Shown piece after piece: positions 1 through 7,610 of a stretch of DNA of 42,806 nucleotides. The notes beneath the pieces were generated by a model, which saw nothing but the letters and a program-made list of their open reading frames with translations, did no database searches and had not been told where the DNA came from. This DNA is from Terriglobales bacterium (GTDB lineage: Bacteria; Acidobacteriota; Terriglobia; Bryobacterales; Bryobacteraceae), in the NCBI GenBank assembly GCA_021372245.1, contig JAJFUV010000082.1, positions 1 through 42,806 of the forward strand, written 5' to 3'. Positions within the stretch are counted from its first letter, which is position 1. Each line of letters starts with the position of its first letter. The translations under genes and the position numbers were made by a program.

Positions 1-2905
1 TGCCATCCGTATTCAGCAATCGCAGGTAGAAACCCAGGCGCCCTTCACGTTCCAGTTTCACCAGCAGTTCGTTCCAACCCTTGCGCAACAAGACGCGCTC
101 CCGCCGGGCGAAGGCGGCGCGATTGGCCCGGTAGCCGGGCATATCGTGAAACGCCATCACGAGCTTCTGGTTGAACCACACCTTGGCTGTATCGGCGGCC
201 AGGTCCAGGTCCGCCTCGCGATCCACGGGCGAGTGGATGTACGTGACTGCGAATCCGACGTCGCCGACGGCACTCTTGGGGAACGCGTTGAGGAGGTCGC
301 TGACGAAGTACTCCTCGAGCGAGGGGTACGGCTGGTATTCGCGCCACCACAGGGTGCGCCCGTCCGGCGTCGTATAGGACTTCGTGAGATCGACTTTACT
401 TTCACCCTCCGGGCCGCACTTCATGGCGAAACCCTGGTGATGGCGCGCGGTGAAGTGGCCCAACGTGCGCCAGCGCGTGATGGTGAAGCGCTCCATCGAG
501 AGCCACTGATCGCGCCAGGAGCCGTCGTCGAAATCGCGCTTGTGCCAGCCGGCTTCAAGGCCCTCGCCCTCGGGATCAAGCGCCGTGCGCGCATAGGGGA
601 CCTCGACCGTGTCTGCAAGCGGCCGGAAGCGCCACCCGTCGCTGGGCAGCACAACGGTATGCGCGGCGCCGGCAGTCCTGTGCGAGGCGGGCGCCTCACC
701 GTTGCCGAGCACCACGTAGTAGGCCTCCCACGGCGCGAAGTCGAGATTGAGCTTCTCCGCCGTGCCCGCGAGGGCCGTGCGCGCGCCGCCATCGGCATCC
801 CATTTCTCGGGTGCGCCCGAACCGGCGAGCTTCACAGTGATACGCTGCGTGTCAGGCGAATCGTTCACGATGAAGTAAAAGTCGGAACCGTTCGCGGTGC
901 GCTTCTGGTAGCGGAATGGTTTGGCATCGCCCGACAGGACCTTGAAATCTTTCGGCGCCCGCTGCTCCAGGATCTCCACCACGCGTGCCAGGTCGTTGCC
1001 TACGAACACGCCGCGCCCGCCTGCGAACACTTCCTTCACCAGCTTGGCCAGCGCCGGATCGCCGCGGCCGGACTCCATGGAGATGGTTGGCAGGAAGCCG
1101 GTGGCGATGACCAGGCCGCCCGAGCGCGCGAATTCCGCGATGCGCTCCATGGCGCTGCGGCGGATGGTGGTCATCGGCGGCAATACGATGGCGCGGAAAC
1201 TCTCCGGCCCAATCTGGATGCGCTCACCCTCGATCTTGGCCCGGCCGAGGAAGTAGTCGTCGGCGACGTCGAAGTCCCAATGCGACTCGACCAAACGGTC
1301 CATCAGCTTCGAGTAGTGCTCCTCGGTGATCTCGGCCGAATTGCGCCAGTAGAAATCGTAGGCCGGCGGGCTATCGGAATCGAGCGGATTGCGGCGCGGA
1401 CCCGTGCGTCCGAAGTCCCACTTCTTCTCGTTGAACATCACATCCGAGTTGGCCCACACGGTGACCAGCGGGTGGTACAGCAGCACGGGCGCCACGTGAT
1501 GCCCCTGTGAATTCATGTAGCTGATGCGCCTGCCGTAGTCGGCGTAATGGTGGAAGTAGTTCCAGAAGGGCTGGCGCCAATCCCAGACCGGCGGGAAGTC
1601 GACGATCTTCTTGCCGTAGTCGAACCACGGCGTCAGGATCGTGGCGCCCCACACCCCCACCATGTTCGTGCCCAGCCGCATCTTCTGGGGGCTGATGTAG
1701 GAGTGCTGCCCCTGCAGAATCTGGTTTTCGCACCAGAAGGGCCGCTCCAGGAAGTGCGCCACAGAGGCGGTTTCCTTGAAGTGGCGCGGCGAGTCGGCCC
1801 AGTTGTAGAGCGCGTCGATGCCGGGAATGCTCATCATGCGCTGGCAGCGCATGAAATCGCCCTGGAATGCGGCGGCGGCGAGCAGGGATTCCTCCCATTC
1901 GTGGCCGGTGAGTAGCACCTTGCGCTCCTTGAGCCAGTCGCTCACCTGCCCCCAATAGTTGACCGCATAGAGTTCAGCTACAACGTCCAGGTAGTCGCAT
2001 CGAACTTTCTCGGTGAGCTTGCCGCCGTCATAAGGCAGTAGCGGCAGATACTTCTCGATGCGGTAGCCCTTCATTTTGGCGAAGGTGTCGAACAGGCCGG
2101 GCGTCCAGGCGATGCGGTGCCCGTATTCTCCTTCATGGTCCGAAACCACCGAGGTGATCACCGAACCGAAGTACGGCTTGAACTGCTTGTAGTGCTCGTC
2201 GAGAACCATGCGGATATACTCGGCGACGGCGTCGCGGTTCATCAGGTCGACGTAGCCGCGCCACATGGGCCGGTCTTCCATCTGGAAAACCATGGCGCGC
2301 CAGCGGCCAGCAGGCGCCTGCCAGCGGAACGCCGAGCCGCGGATGGCGTCGGTGACAACCTGCAGGGTTTCCTCCATGTAAGCGCCCTTGGCGTCCAGTT
2401 GCCCGGCGACGGCGATGAACGGCTTGTTCAAGCCTTCGATCACGATTTCACCGGGACCGCTCAGATCGCGCTCGACGTAGGCCAGCCGGCGGCGGATCCA
2501 ATCCGGGTTCTTGCGCAGCACGTGGCTCTGCGGCGGTTCCAGGTTCCAGACGTCGCGATAGTCGCCCTGGGGCCAGCCGTAATCGGTGATGAAGCCGACC
2601 GAGACGCCTTGTTTCTTGCCCTCTTCGAGCGCCGCGCGCATGCCGTCCATCCACTCCTTGCTCATCCATGGCGTGCGGAGGCCGTCGAAGCCGAACACGT
2701 ACGCACCGTACACTTTCTGCTCGGCCATCACGCGCACCTGGCGGCGGACTTCGTCCGGCTGTATGCGCTCTACCCAGCTCCAGTACGGCGCGATGCTGTA
2801 CTGCCGTGGGGGATCGATGAATTGCTTGTGCCAGCTCTCGACGTTCGCTTGCGCGAAGGCGAGGGTAGCGGAGATGAAGGCGGCGAGAAAACCGAGGAGC
2901 TTCAT
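1..2905 (-). CDS. Secreted glycoside hydrolase, GH106-like (putative alpha-L-rhamnosidase), 3' end cut by window edge
   Basis: An open frame with no stop runs from ATG at 2905 off the left edge, giving 968 codons. The N-terminus (MKLLGFLAAFISATLAFA) is a signal peptide, so the product is exported. The next segment, with 'IDPPRQYSIAPYWSW' and then 'GFITDYGWPQGDY', has the order seen at the start of the GH106/rhamnosidase-like TIM-barrel domain. Acidic candidates follow in 'VSDHEGEYGHR' and 'LTGHEWEES'. Around residues 650-780 lies a 'FYFIVNDSPDTQ...WDADGG' region typical of the beta-sandwich after such barrels, and near the visible end is a jelly-roll-like 'WNELLVKLEREG'. Inferred role: release of rhamnose or a related sugar from plant or microbial polysaccharide. 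Substrate is unproven. The start is supported by a -10-like TACGAT at 2915-2920, 9 bases upstream. There is no Shine-Dalgarno. Confidence 0.78.
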   Translation of the reverse strand, partial: MKLLGFLAAFISATLAFAQANVESWHKQFIDPPRQYSIAPYWSWVERIQPDEVRRQVRVMAEQKVYGAYVFGFDGLRTPWMSKEWMDGMRAALEEGKKQGVSVGFITDYGWPQGDYRDVWNLEPPQSHVLRKNPDWIRRRLAYVERDLSGPGEIVIEGLNKPFIAVAGQLDAKGAYMEETLQVVTDAIRGSAFRWQAPAGRWRAMVFQMEDRPMWRGYVDLMNRDAVAEYIRMVLDEHYKQFKPYFGSVITSVVSDHEGEYGHRIAWTPGLFDTFAKMKGYRIEKYLPLLPYDGGKLTEKVRCDYLDVVAELYAVNYWGQVSDWLKERKVLLTGHEWEESLLAAAAFQGDFMRCQRMMSIPGIDALYNWADSPRHFKETASVAHFLERPFWCENQILQGQHSYISPQKMRLGTNMVGVWGATILTPWFDYGKKIVDFPPVWDWRQPFWNYFHHYADYGRRISYMNSQGHHVAPVLLYHPLVTVWANSDVMFNEKKWDFGRTGPRRNPLDSDSPPAYDFYWRNSAEITEEHYSKLMDRLVESHWDFDVADDYFLGRAKIEGERIQIGPESFRAIVLPPMTTIRRSAMERIAEFARSGGLVIATGFLPTISMESGRGDPALAKLVKEVFAGGRGVFVGNDLARVVEILEQRAPKDFKVLSGDAKPFRYQKRTANGSDFYFIVNDSPDTQRITVKLAGSGAPEKWDADGGARTALAGTAEKLNLDFAPWEAYYVVLGNGEAPASHRTAGAAHTVVLPSDGWRFRPLADTVEVPYARTALDPEGEGLEAGWHKRDFDDGSWRDQWLSMERFTITRWRTLGHFTARHHQGFAMKCGPEGESKVDLTKSYTTPDGRTLWWREYQPYPSLEEYFVSDLLNAFPKSAVGDVGFAVTYIHSPVDREADLDLAADTAKVWFNQKLVMAFHDMPGYRANRAAFARRERVLLRKGWNELLVKLEREGRLGFYLRLLNTDG

Positions 2906-2914
2906 GACCAGACC

Positions 2915-2920
2915 ATCGTA
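2915..2920 (-). promoter_or_regulatory. Candidate -10 element of the GH106-like gene
   Basis: TACGAT on the minus strand ends 9 bases before the ATG at 2905. I see no convincing -35 box or Shine-Dalgarno. The spacing fits a leaderless or near-leaderless transcript, as at several other gene heads here. Confidence 0.35.
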
Positions 2921-2940
2921 TCCCAAGCTCGCGGCAAGTC

Positions 2941-2946
2941 CATAAT
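2941..2946 (+). promoter_or_regulatory. Candidate -10 element of the TIGR03437-like/TonB-C gene
   Basis: CATAAT matches TATAAT at five of six positions and ends 7 bases before ATG 2954. An alternative in-frame ATG at 2945 would lie inside this box, which favours 2954. It forms a compact divergent promoter region with the element at 2915-2920. Confidence 0.35.
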
Positions 2947-2953
2947 GATAGGG

Positions 2954-4327
2954 ATGCGACTGCTCCTGGTGCTGGCGGCTTTGCCGCTTCTCGGACAGAT
3001 ACCCGCGACTAAGCCTGGCCTGATCCTGGTGCCTAGCCAGGAGCCCACCAGCCGAGTGCGGGCGGAGGAGCCCTTGCCGATACCGCCCGAACCTCGGTTC
3101 ACACTCGAAGGGGTCGTGCGATTTCAAGCCAACAAGTCACGCCTGTTCGCACCTGGCACGATTGTCACGGTTTACGGCGAGAACCTCGCACCTGCAACAT
3201 GGTGCGGCGTGGAATTGTCGCAAAAGCCGCCCTATCCGCTGGAAGTCTGTGGCGTGCGCGTCCTGGTAGGCGAGAGCCCGGCGGGACTGCTGTATGCGGG
3301 GCCGAAGCAGATCAACCTAATGCTTCCCGCCGATGCGCCCACACTCGGCACCGCGCCTATGCGTGTTTGTGTTCGCGAAGTTTGCAGCGACCCGGTGGAA
3401 CTACGCTTCAGCGTACGCAAGATTTTCCTGAAGATGGACGGCAAGGCTTACGTACACATGCCGTTGTGGATCGACGTGGAACACCCCACGCCGTATGAGT
3501 TCCTTTACCCGTGCATGAATCGACCAGGGGCCATCGTCAACGCGTCCCTGGAGGTCCGCTACGGTGGACGACCACTTGCAGCGCGGGCTCAACCCATGTA
3601 CATGGGGCGCATACTGAATGGGTCGAGTTGCATGGCGGCTGGCCGTTCCAGTGAGGGAAGAGTCCCATTACATATGCTCTACCCTATCGATAGACCGGGA
3701 GTCTATTCGGTCAAGCTGACGACATACGGGGAGACCCTTTGCGAATCCGACTGGATGGACGTGGTTGTCGAACCGTTCTCCGCGGCGCTGCGCGAAGGTT
3801 GGCTTCGATCGATAGACGAACGGATCGAAGCTGCTACGGCGGAGGAATTGGCCGCCGCCATCCTGCCGAATCTGCTTTCGTATCCGGATGAGAAGGTGCT
3901 CATGCGCGTGGCCCGGCTGACGCGGCACCGGAATAGGATGGTGAGCGAGTTCGCCCGCCAATCGCTCGCCATCTTCGACGAGGAAATCATCCGGCGGACG
4001 ATCTCCGCCGAACGCCTCGCTGAACTCTGCCCGCCGCGAGGCCGCTGCAGGGCGGAAGCGCCGGACAGCCTCCCGATCGTGCAACAGAAGGTCGCTCCAG
4101 AATACACCGATGAGGCGCGCCGGGTGGGACGAGAGGGAGCGGTATTGCTGCGCGTACAAGTCGATGCCTCGGGCCAGGTCGTCAGCACAAGCCTGATGCG
4201 GTCCCTCGGGCTCGGCCTGGACGAAAAGGCCTTTGAGGCAGTGAAGAAATGGAAATTCGCGCCTGGCACGATGAAAGGGCAGCCGGTCGGCGCGGAGATC
4301 TTAGTTGCAGTGGAGTTCAGGCTATAG
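2954..4327 (+). CDS. Secreted protein with TIGR03437-like domain and TonB C-terminal domain
   Basis: 457 residues. MRLLLVLAALPLLGQ is a signal peptide. Residues about 55-160 ('LFAPGTIVTVYGENLAP', a Cys pair, 'GLLYAGPKQINLMLPAD') resemble the TIGR03437 IPT-like domain common in Solibacter secreted proteins. The middle is unassigned and Cys-containing. The last ~85 residues form a TonB_C domain (YTDEARRVGREGAVLLRVQV, then GLGLDEKAFEAVKKWKF). It lacks the N-terminal anchor and Pro-rich linker of a true TonB, so it probably does not energise a receptor by itself and may bind envelope partners. The start at 2954 was chosen for the signal peptide. The open frame continues upstream only as antisense of the divergent glycosidase gene. 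ATG 2945 is the alternative. Confidence 0.82.
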   Translation: MRLLLVLAALPLLGQIPATKPGLILVPSQEPTSRVRAEEPLPIPPEPRFTLEGVVRFQANKSRLFAPGTIVTVYGENLAPATWCGVELSQKPPYPLEVCGVRVLVGESPAGLLYAGPKQINLMLPADAPTLGTAPMRVCVREVCSDPVELRFSVRKIFLKMDGKAYVHMPLWIDVEHPTPYEFLYPCMNRPGAIVNASLEVRYGGRPLAARAQPMYMGRILNGSSCMAAGRSSEGRVPLHMLYPIDRPGVYSVKLTTYGETLCESDWMDVVVEPFSAALREGWLRSIDERIEAATAEELAAAILPNLLSYPDEKVLMRVARLTRHRNRMVSEFARQSLAIFDEEIIRRTISAERLAELCPPRGRCRAEAPDSLPIVQQKVAPEYTDEARRVGREGAVLLRVQVDASGQVVSTSLMRSLGLGLDEKAFEAVKKWKFAPGTMKGQPVGAEILVAVEFRL

Positions 4328-4390
4328 TCGCACGGTACCTTTCCTGTTGAGCGGCACCGCCGAACCCGCCAGCGACCGGAGCATGGTCTC

Positions 4391-4410
4391 TGTGGGGCGG
4401 CCGCCCCACA
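4391..4410. terminator. 20-bp perfect palindrome between convergent genes, possible bidirectional terminator
   Basis: TGTGGGGCGGCCGCCCCACA is a perfect 20-base palindrome in the 134-bp gap between the converging TIGR03437/TonB-C gene and tolC. It could form a very GC-rich hairpin on either strand. No T-tract follows on either side, so intrinsic termination is only inferred. A protein-binding site is the alternative. Confidence 0.45.
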
Positions 4411-4461
4411 AGCAGCTTGTGCCCAGATTTATTGTAGAGACTCCCTGCGAAGCCGCCTGCG

Positions 4462-6333
4462 CTATTTGCGGCGCAGAACGTCCGACACTTCGATCTTGTT
4501 CTTCTCCAGCGTCACGCCCAAGGCTCGGTCCAGGGCGGCGCGGGCTTTGGCGTAGTTGCCCCTCGCAATCACCTCGGTGGTGCGCGCTTGCGACAGGTCG
4601 CGCTGGTTCTGGATCACAAAGTAGCTCGTCGATGCGCCCACGGCGTAACGCTCTCGCTCGGCGTCGAGCGCTTCCTGCTGCAGTTGCCTGGTCTCAACCG
4701 CCGCCTGGTACGCAGTCCGGGCGCGCTTGAGCGCGATGAGCGCGCTCTCGATTTCCAACCGCACTTGTTGTTCGGTGTTGTGCAGGCGAACCTGCGACTG
4801 CCGGATCTCCAGTTGGTCGCGAACCACGTCGGCCTGAGCCACGCGGTTGCTCAGCGGGATGTTCAACTGAAATCCGACGCTGTAATTGGGAAAATTGCGC
4901 GCGAGCAGTTGCGAGAGCAACGTGCCGGCGCCGCCCAGATAGAAGGGATTGGCACCCGCGGCCGTACCCAGCAGGTTAGCCTGCCCGGCCAAGGCATTGT
5001 TCTGCAAGCCCGCGATCACATCCAGCGACGGCAGCAGCGCGTTCTTCGAGGCCGCCAGGCTGATTTCCGAGTTAGCGATCTGCAGGTTCGTCTGCGCGAG
5101 ATCGGGCCGGATCCTGTATGCTTCGGCGACCAACTCCCCCACGGGCCGCACGTCGTCCTGCGGCGGGATCTCGATATGGTCGAGCGGCACGACGCGAAGC
5201 GCGCGCAAGCGATCATCGTTGAGCCCGTTGCGCGTGAGCACTTTCTTCAGCACCAGTTCCTGCTGCATGAGCAGGCTTTCGGAATTGGTGAGGTCTTGCC
5301 GGCTGCGCGCCACTTCGGCCTGCGCACGCTTCACTTCGATCGGCGCCAGCGTCCCGGCGTCCACCTGCACACGGTTGTTCTCCAGCAGCTTTTCCGCCAC
5401 CGTGAGGCTGTCGCGCTTCACGCGCACGTCCTCGTTCAAGCTGACCAGGTCCCAGTAGAGCCTGATAACGGAAGCCGCGGTGGCGATCACCTGCTGCCGG
5501 AAGACGTTCTCCGACACGGCGCGGTTGTTGCGCGCGATGCGGATGTACCGCTGGTTCACGGCCAGGCGGAACCCCTGCAGCAGCCGCTGTGTCACGCTGA
5601 CGCCCGCAGTGGCCGTGGTGTACGGATTGTAGTCCGGCTTGATCCAATTCGCGCTCATCCTCTCGCTGGTATAGCCGGCAGAAAGAGTGGTGCCGGTGGC
5701 GAAGCCTTTCTGCACACCGAATGTACCGGCCAGGTCGTTGAGCAACACCGGGTTCACACCGTAACTTGACAACGTATTCTGCAGGTTTGATTCATGGCTC
5801 CAGTTGAGCTGGCCGGTCAGCGTCGGTTCAAAGACCGGCAGCGCCGGACCGGCACTCGTGGCATTGGCGCCTACTACCGAAAGGTTCGTCTCCTGCTGCG
5901 CGATGCCGCCCAACTCGCCGATGTTGGGCGAAATGGAGCCGGACGGCGTGAAGCCGCCCACGTTGGTGAGCAGCGGCGCTCCGGGGCCACCCACGCCTGC
6001 GGGCAATTCACGCACACTCAAAGGCACACCGCGCAAAGTGCCGCCGCCCTGCGCGCGGGCGACATCCGTTTCGGCGATGGCCGGGCCGTAGCGCTGCAGT
6101 TCGATGTCGAGGTTGTTTTCAAGCGCCAAGGCCAGCGCATCGTTGAGCGACAGGTAGACCTGTCCGGCCTTCACCAACGAGTAGATGCGCTCGGAATTCG
6201 CGAAACTCGTTTCGGAAACCGACTTCGGCGAATAAGGGCGAAGCAGCCCGCCGTGGGCGGCTGGTTCTATCTTGACTTGCCCCCACCCATGGATGGCGAG
6301 CAGGAGCGCGGGAATCAGAACGGCCTTCCGCAT
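4462..6333 (-). CDS. TolC-family outer membrane efflux protein
   Basis: 623 residues, starting with a signal peptide (MRKAVLIPALLLAIHGWGQ). Two OEP repeats of long amphipathic helices are visible. The first covers roughly residues 240-400 and the second the last ~200 residues, with Ala/Gln/Arg-rich coiled-coil text such as 'LDAERERYAVGASTSYFVIQ', a typical TolC/OprM motif. It forms the trimeric outer-membrane duct of an RND pump. The ATG lies two bases after the stop of the adaptor gene, so it is the last gene of the pump-adaptor-duct operon. It is longer than typical TolC proteins (~450-490) because of an extended N-terminal region of about 150 residues rich in Gly, Pro and Thr. Confidence 0.95.
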   Translation of the reverse strand: MRKAVLIPALLLAIHGWGQVKIEPAAHGGLLRPYSPKSVSETSFANSERIYSLVKAGQVYLSLNDALALALENNLDIELQRYGPAIAETDVARAQGGGTLRGVPLSVRELPAGVGGPGAPLLTNVGGFTPSGSISPNIGELGGIAQQETNLSVVGANATSAGPALPVFEPTLTGQLNWSHESNLQNTLSSYGVNPVLLNDLAGTFGVQKGFATGTTLSAGYTSERMSANWIKPDYNPYTTATAGVSVTQRLLQGFRLAVNQRYIRIARNNRAVSENVFRQQVIATAASVIRLYWDLVSLNEDVRVKRDSLTVAEKLLENNRVQVDAGTLAPIEVKRAQAEVARSRQDLTNSESLLMQQELVLKKVLTRNGLNDDRLRALRVVPLDHIEIPPQDDVRPVGELVAEAYRIRPDLAQTNLQIANSEISLAASKNALLPSLDVIAGLQNNALAGQANLLGTAAGANPFYLGGAGTLLSQLLARNFPNYSVGFQLNIPLSNRVAQADVVRDQLEIRQSQVRLHNTEQQVRLEIESALIALKRARTAYQAAVETRQLQQEALDAERERYAVGASTSYFVIQNQRDLSQARTTEVIARGNYAKARAALDRALGVTLEKNKIEVSDVLRRK

Positions 6334-6335
6334 CG

Positions 6336-7610
6336 CTATCGCCTCTTCGCGGGCCGGGGTGTCGCGTCTTCCGGCGGCGCCTCGCGCTTCACCAGGACCG
6401 GCCGGACTTCCGCGCCTTCCTTCACGTCGTCACCCGGCGAAGTCGCCACATACTCATCGCCGTTGAGGCCGGCCCGTATTTCGGTGAACGCCCCGTAGTC
6501 GCGCCCGACCTCAACTTTCTGAAAGTGCACCCGGTTGCTCGCCACTACAGCCACCTGTGTGCCGTCGGCGCGCACCACCAGCGCGTCGCCAGGGATGAGG
6601 ACCGACGGCGCGGCGGCCACCTGGAACAGGCGCACCTGGGAGTACATATTCGGCAGCAGTACGCCGTCGGGATTCGCCACCTGCACTTCGGCGGGCAGCG
6701 TGCGTGTAGCGGCGTCCAGCGCGTTGGCCGTGCGCGAAACGTGGCCCTCGAATTTGCGTCCGCCGAGTTCCTGCAAGGTCACCTCGGCGCGCTGCCCGAT
6801 CCGGATGAACGGCGCACTCGACTGGGGCACGTCCACCATGATGCGCAGCGTGCCGATTTGCGCCACGCGGAACAGCGGTTGCCCGCCACCGGGAGACACC
6901 AGCGACCCAATGTCCACGTTGCGCGCCGTGACGATGCCGGCAAACGGCGCGGCGATCTTCGTGAAAGCGTGGAGCTCCATCAGGCGGCGCAGGTTGGCTT
7001 CGCTCGAATGGATATTGTCCTCGGCCACCCGGACGGCGGCTTGGGCGGCTTCAACCGAGGCCTGCTGGCGCTCGTAGTCGGCATCCTTCTGGTCGGCTTC
7101 CTGGCGTGATACGACGCCCTTGGCCACCAGCACACGCCAGCGCTCCGCCGTCACCTTGGCCAGCTTGAGATTGGCTTCCGCCTGCCGCAGGTTGTGACGC
7201 GCTCCGGAGAGCGTGCTCTTGGCTTGCTGCAGACCGGCTTCGGCCTGACGGACTTGCTGGTCCAGTTCCGGCGCTTCGATCTCCGCCATCAACTGCCCCT
7301 TCGAAACGTGGTCGCCGATGTCCACCAGGCGGCGTTTCACGTAGCCCGAGGCGCGGGCCTGTATGAGGGCTTCCGTAATCGGGGTTATATTGCCTGGCAA
7401 CATCAGGTCGGTGGAGGCTGGCGACCTGGTCGCTTGCCCGACCATCACTTGCGGGATGGCGGCTTGGTCCTGTTCGGCTGCGCGAACCAGGCCCCGCATG
7501 CGCTCCCGACGCGGCAGGTAGCCCACCGCGAAGAGCACGCCCAAAACAACTACGATCAGAAAACCGGCCAGCGCCGCGCGCCAGCGGGATGAGTGGTCAC
7601 TTGAGTTCAC
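6336..7610 (-). CDS. RND efflux periplasmic adaptor (membrane fusion protein)
   Basis: 424 residues. One N-terminal membrane segment (about residues 12-32, 'FLIVVVLGVLFAVGYL') anchors it. There is no lipobox. A barrel-sandwich half-motif (GNITPITEALIQARASGYVK) precedes a coiled-coil hairpin of about residues 115-205 (repeated Ala/Gln/Glu heptads). A second half-motif follows (KIAAPFAGIVTARNVDIGS). This is the HlyD/AcrA order. It bridges the inner-membrane pump and TolC. ATG 7610 overlaps the pump's stop by four bases (ATGA), implying translational coupling. The C-terminus is basic and Pro-rich. Confidence 0.95.
   Translation of the reverse strand: MNSSDHSSRWRAALAGFLIVVVLGVLFAVGYLPRRERMRGLVRAAEQDQAAIPQVMVGQATRSPASTDLMLPGNITPITEALIQARASGYVKRRLVDIGDHVSKGQLMAEIEAPELDQQVRQAEAGLQQAKSTLSGARHNLRQAEANLKLAKVTAERWRVLVAKGVVSRQEADQKDADYERQQASVEAAQAAVRVAEDNIHSSEANLRRLMELHAFTKIAAPFAGIVTARNVDIGSLVSPGGGQPLFRVAQIGTLRIMVDVPQSSAPFIRIGQRAEVTLQELGGRKFEGHVSRTANALDAATRTLPAEVQVANPDGVLLPNMYSQVRLFQVAAAPSVLIPGDALVVRADGTQVAVVASNRVHFQKVEVGRDYGAFTEIRAGLNGDEYVATSPGDDVKEGAEVRPVLVKREAPPEDATPRPAKRR

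Noticed and set aside
146..1510. Long plus-strand open frame (454 codons)
   Set aside because: It is antisense to the glycosidase gene, which has a signal peptide and family motifs. The plus-strand product is Arg/His/Ala-rich with no recognisable domain, as expected for a GC-rich shadow frame.
2117..2944. N-terminal 276 codons upstream of the TIGR03437-like gene in the same frame
   Set aside because: Antisense of the glycosidase and low-information composition. A signal peptide and a -10-like box mark the true start at 2954.
4588..5769. 393-codon plus-strand frame
   Set aside because: Antisense to tolC, with no domain or ribosome-binding site.
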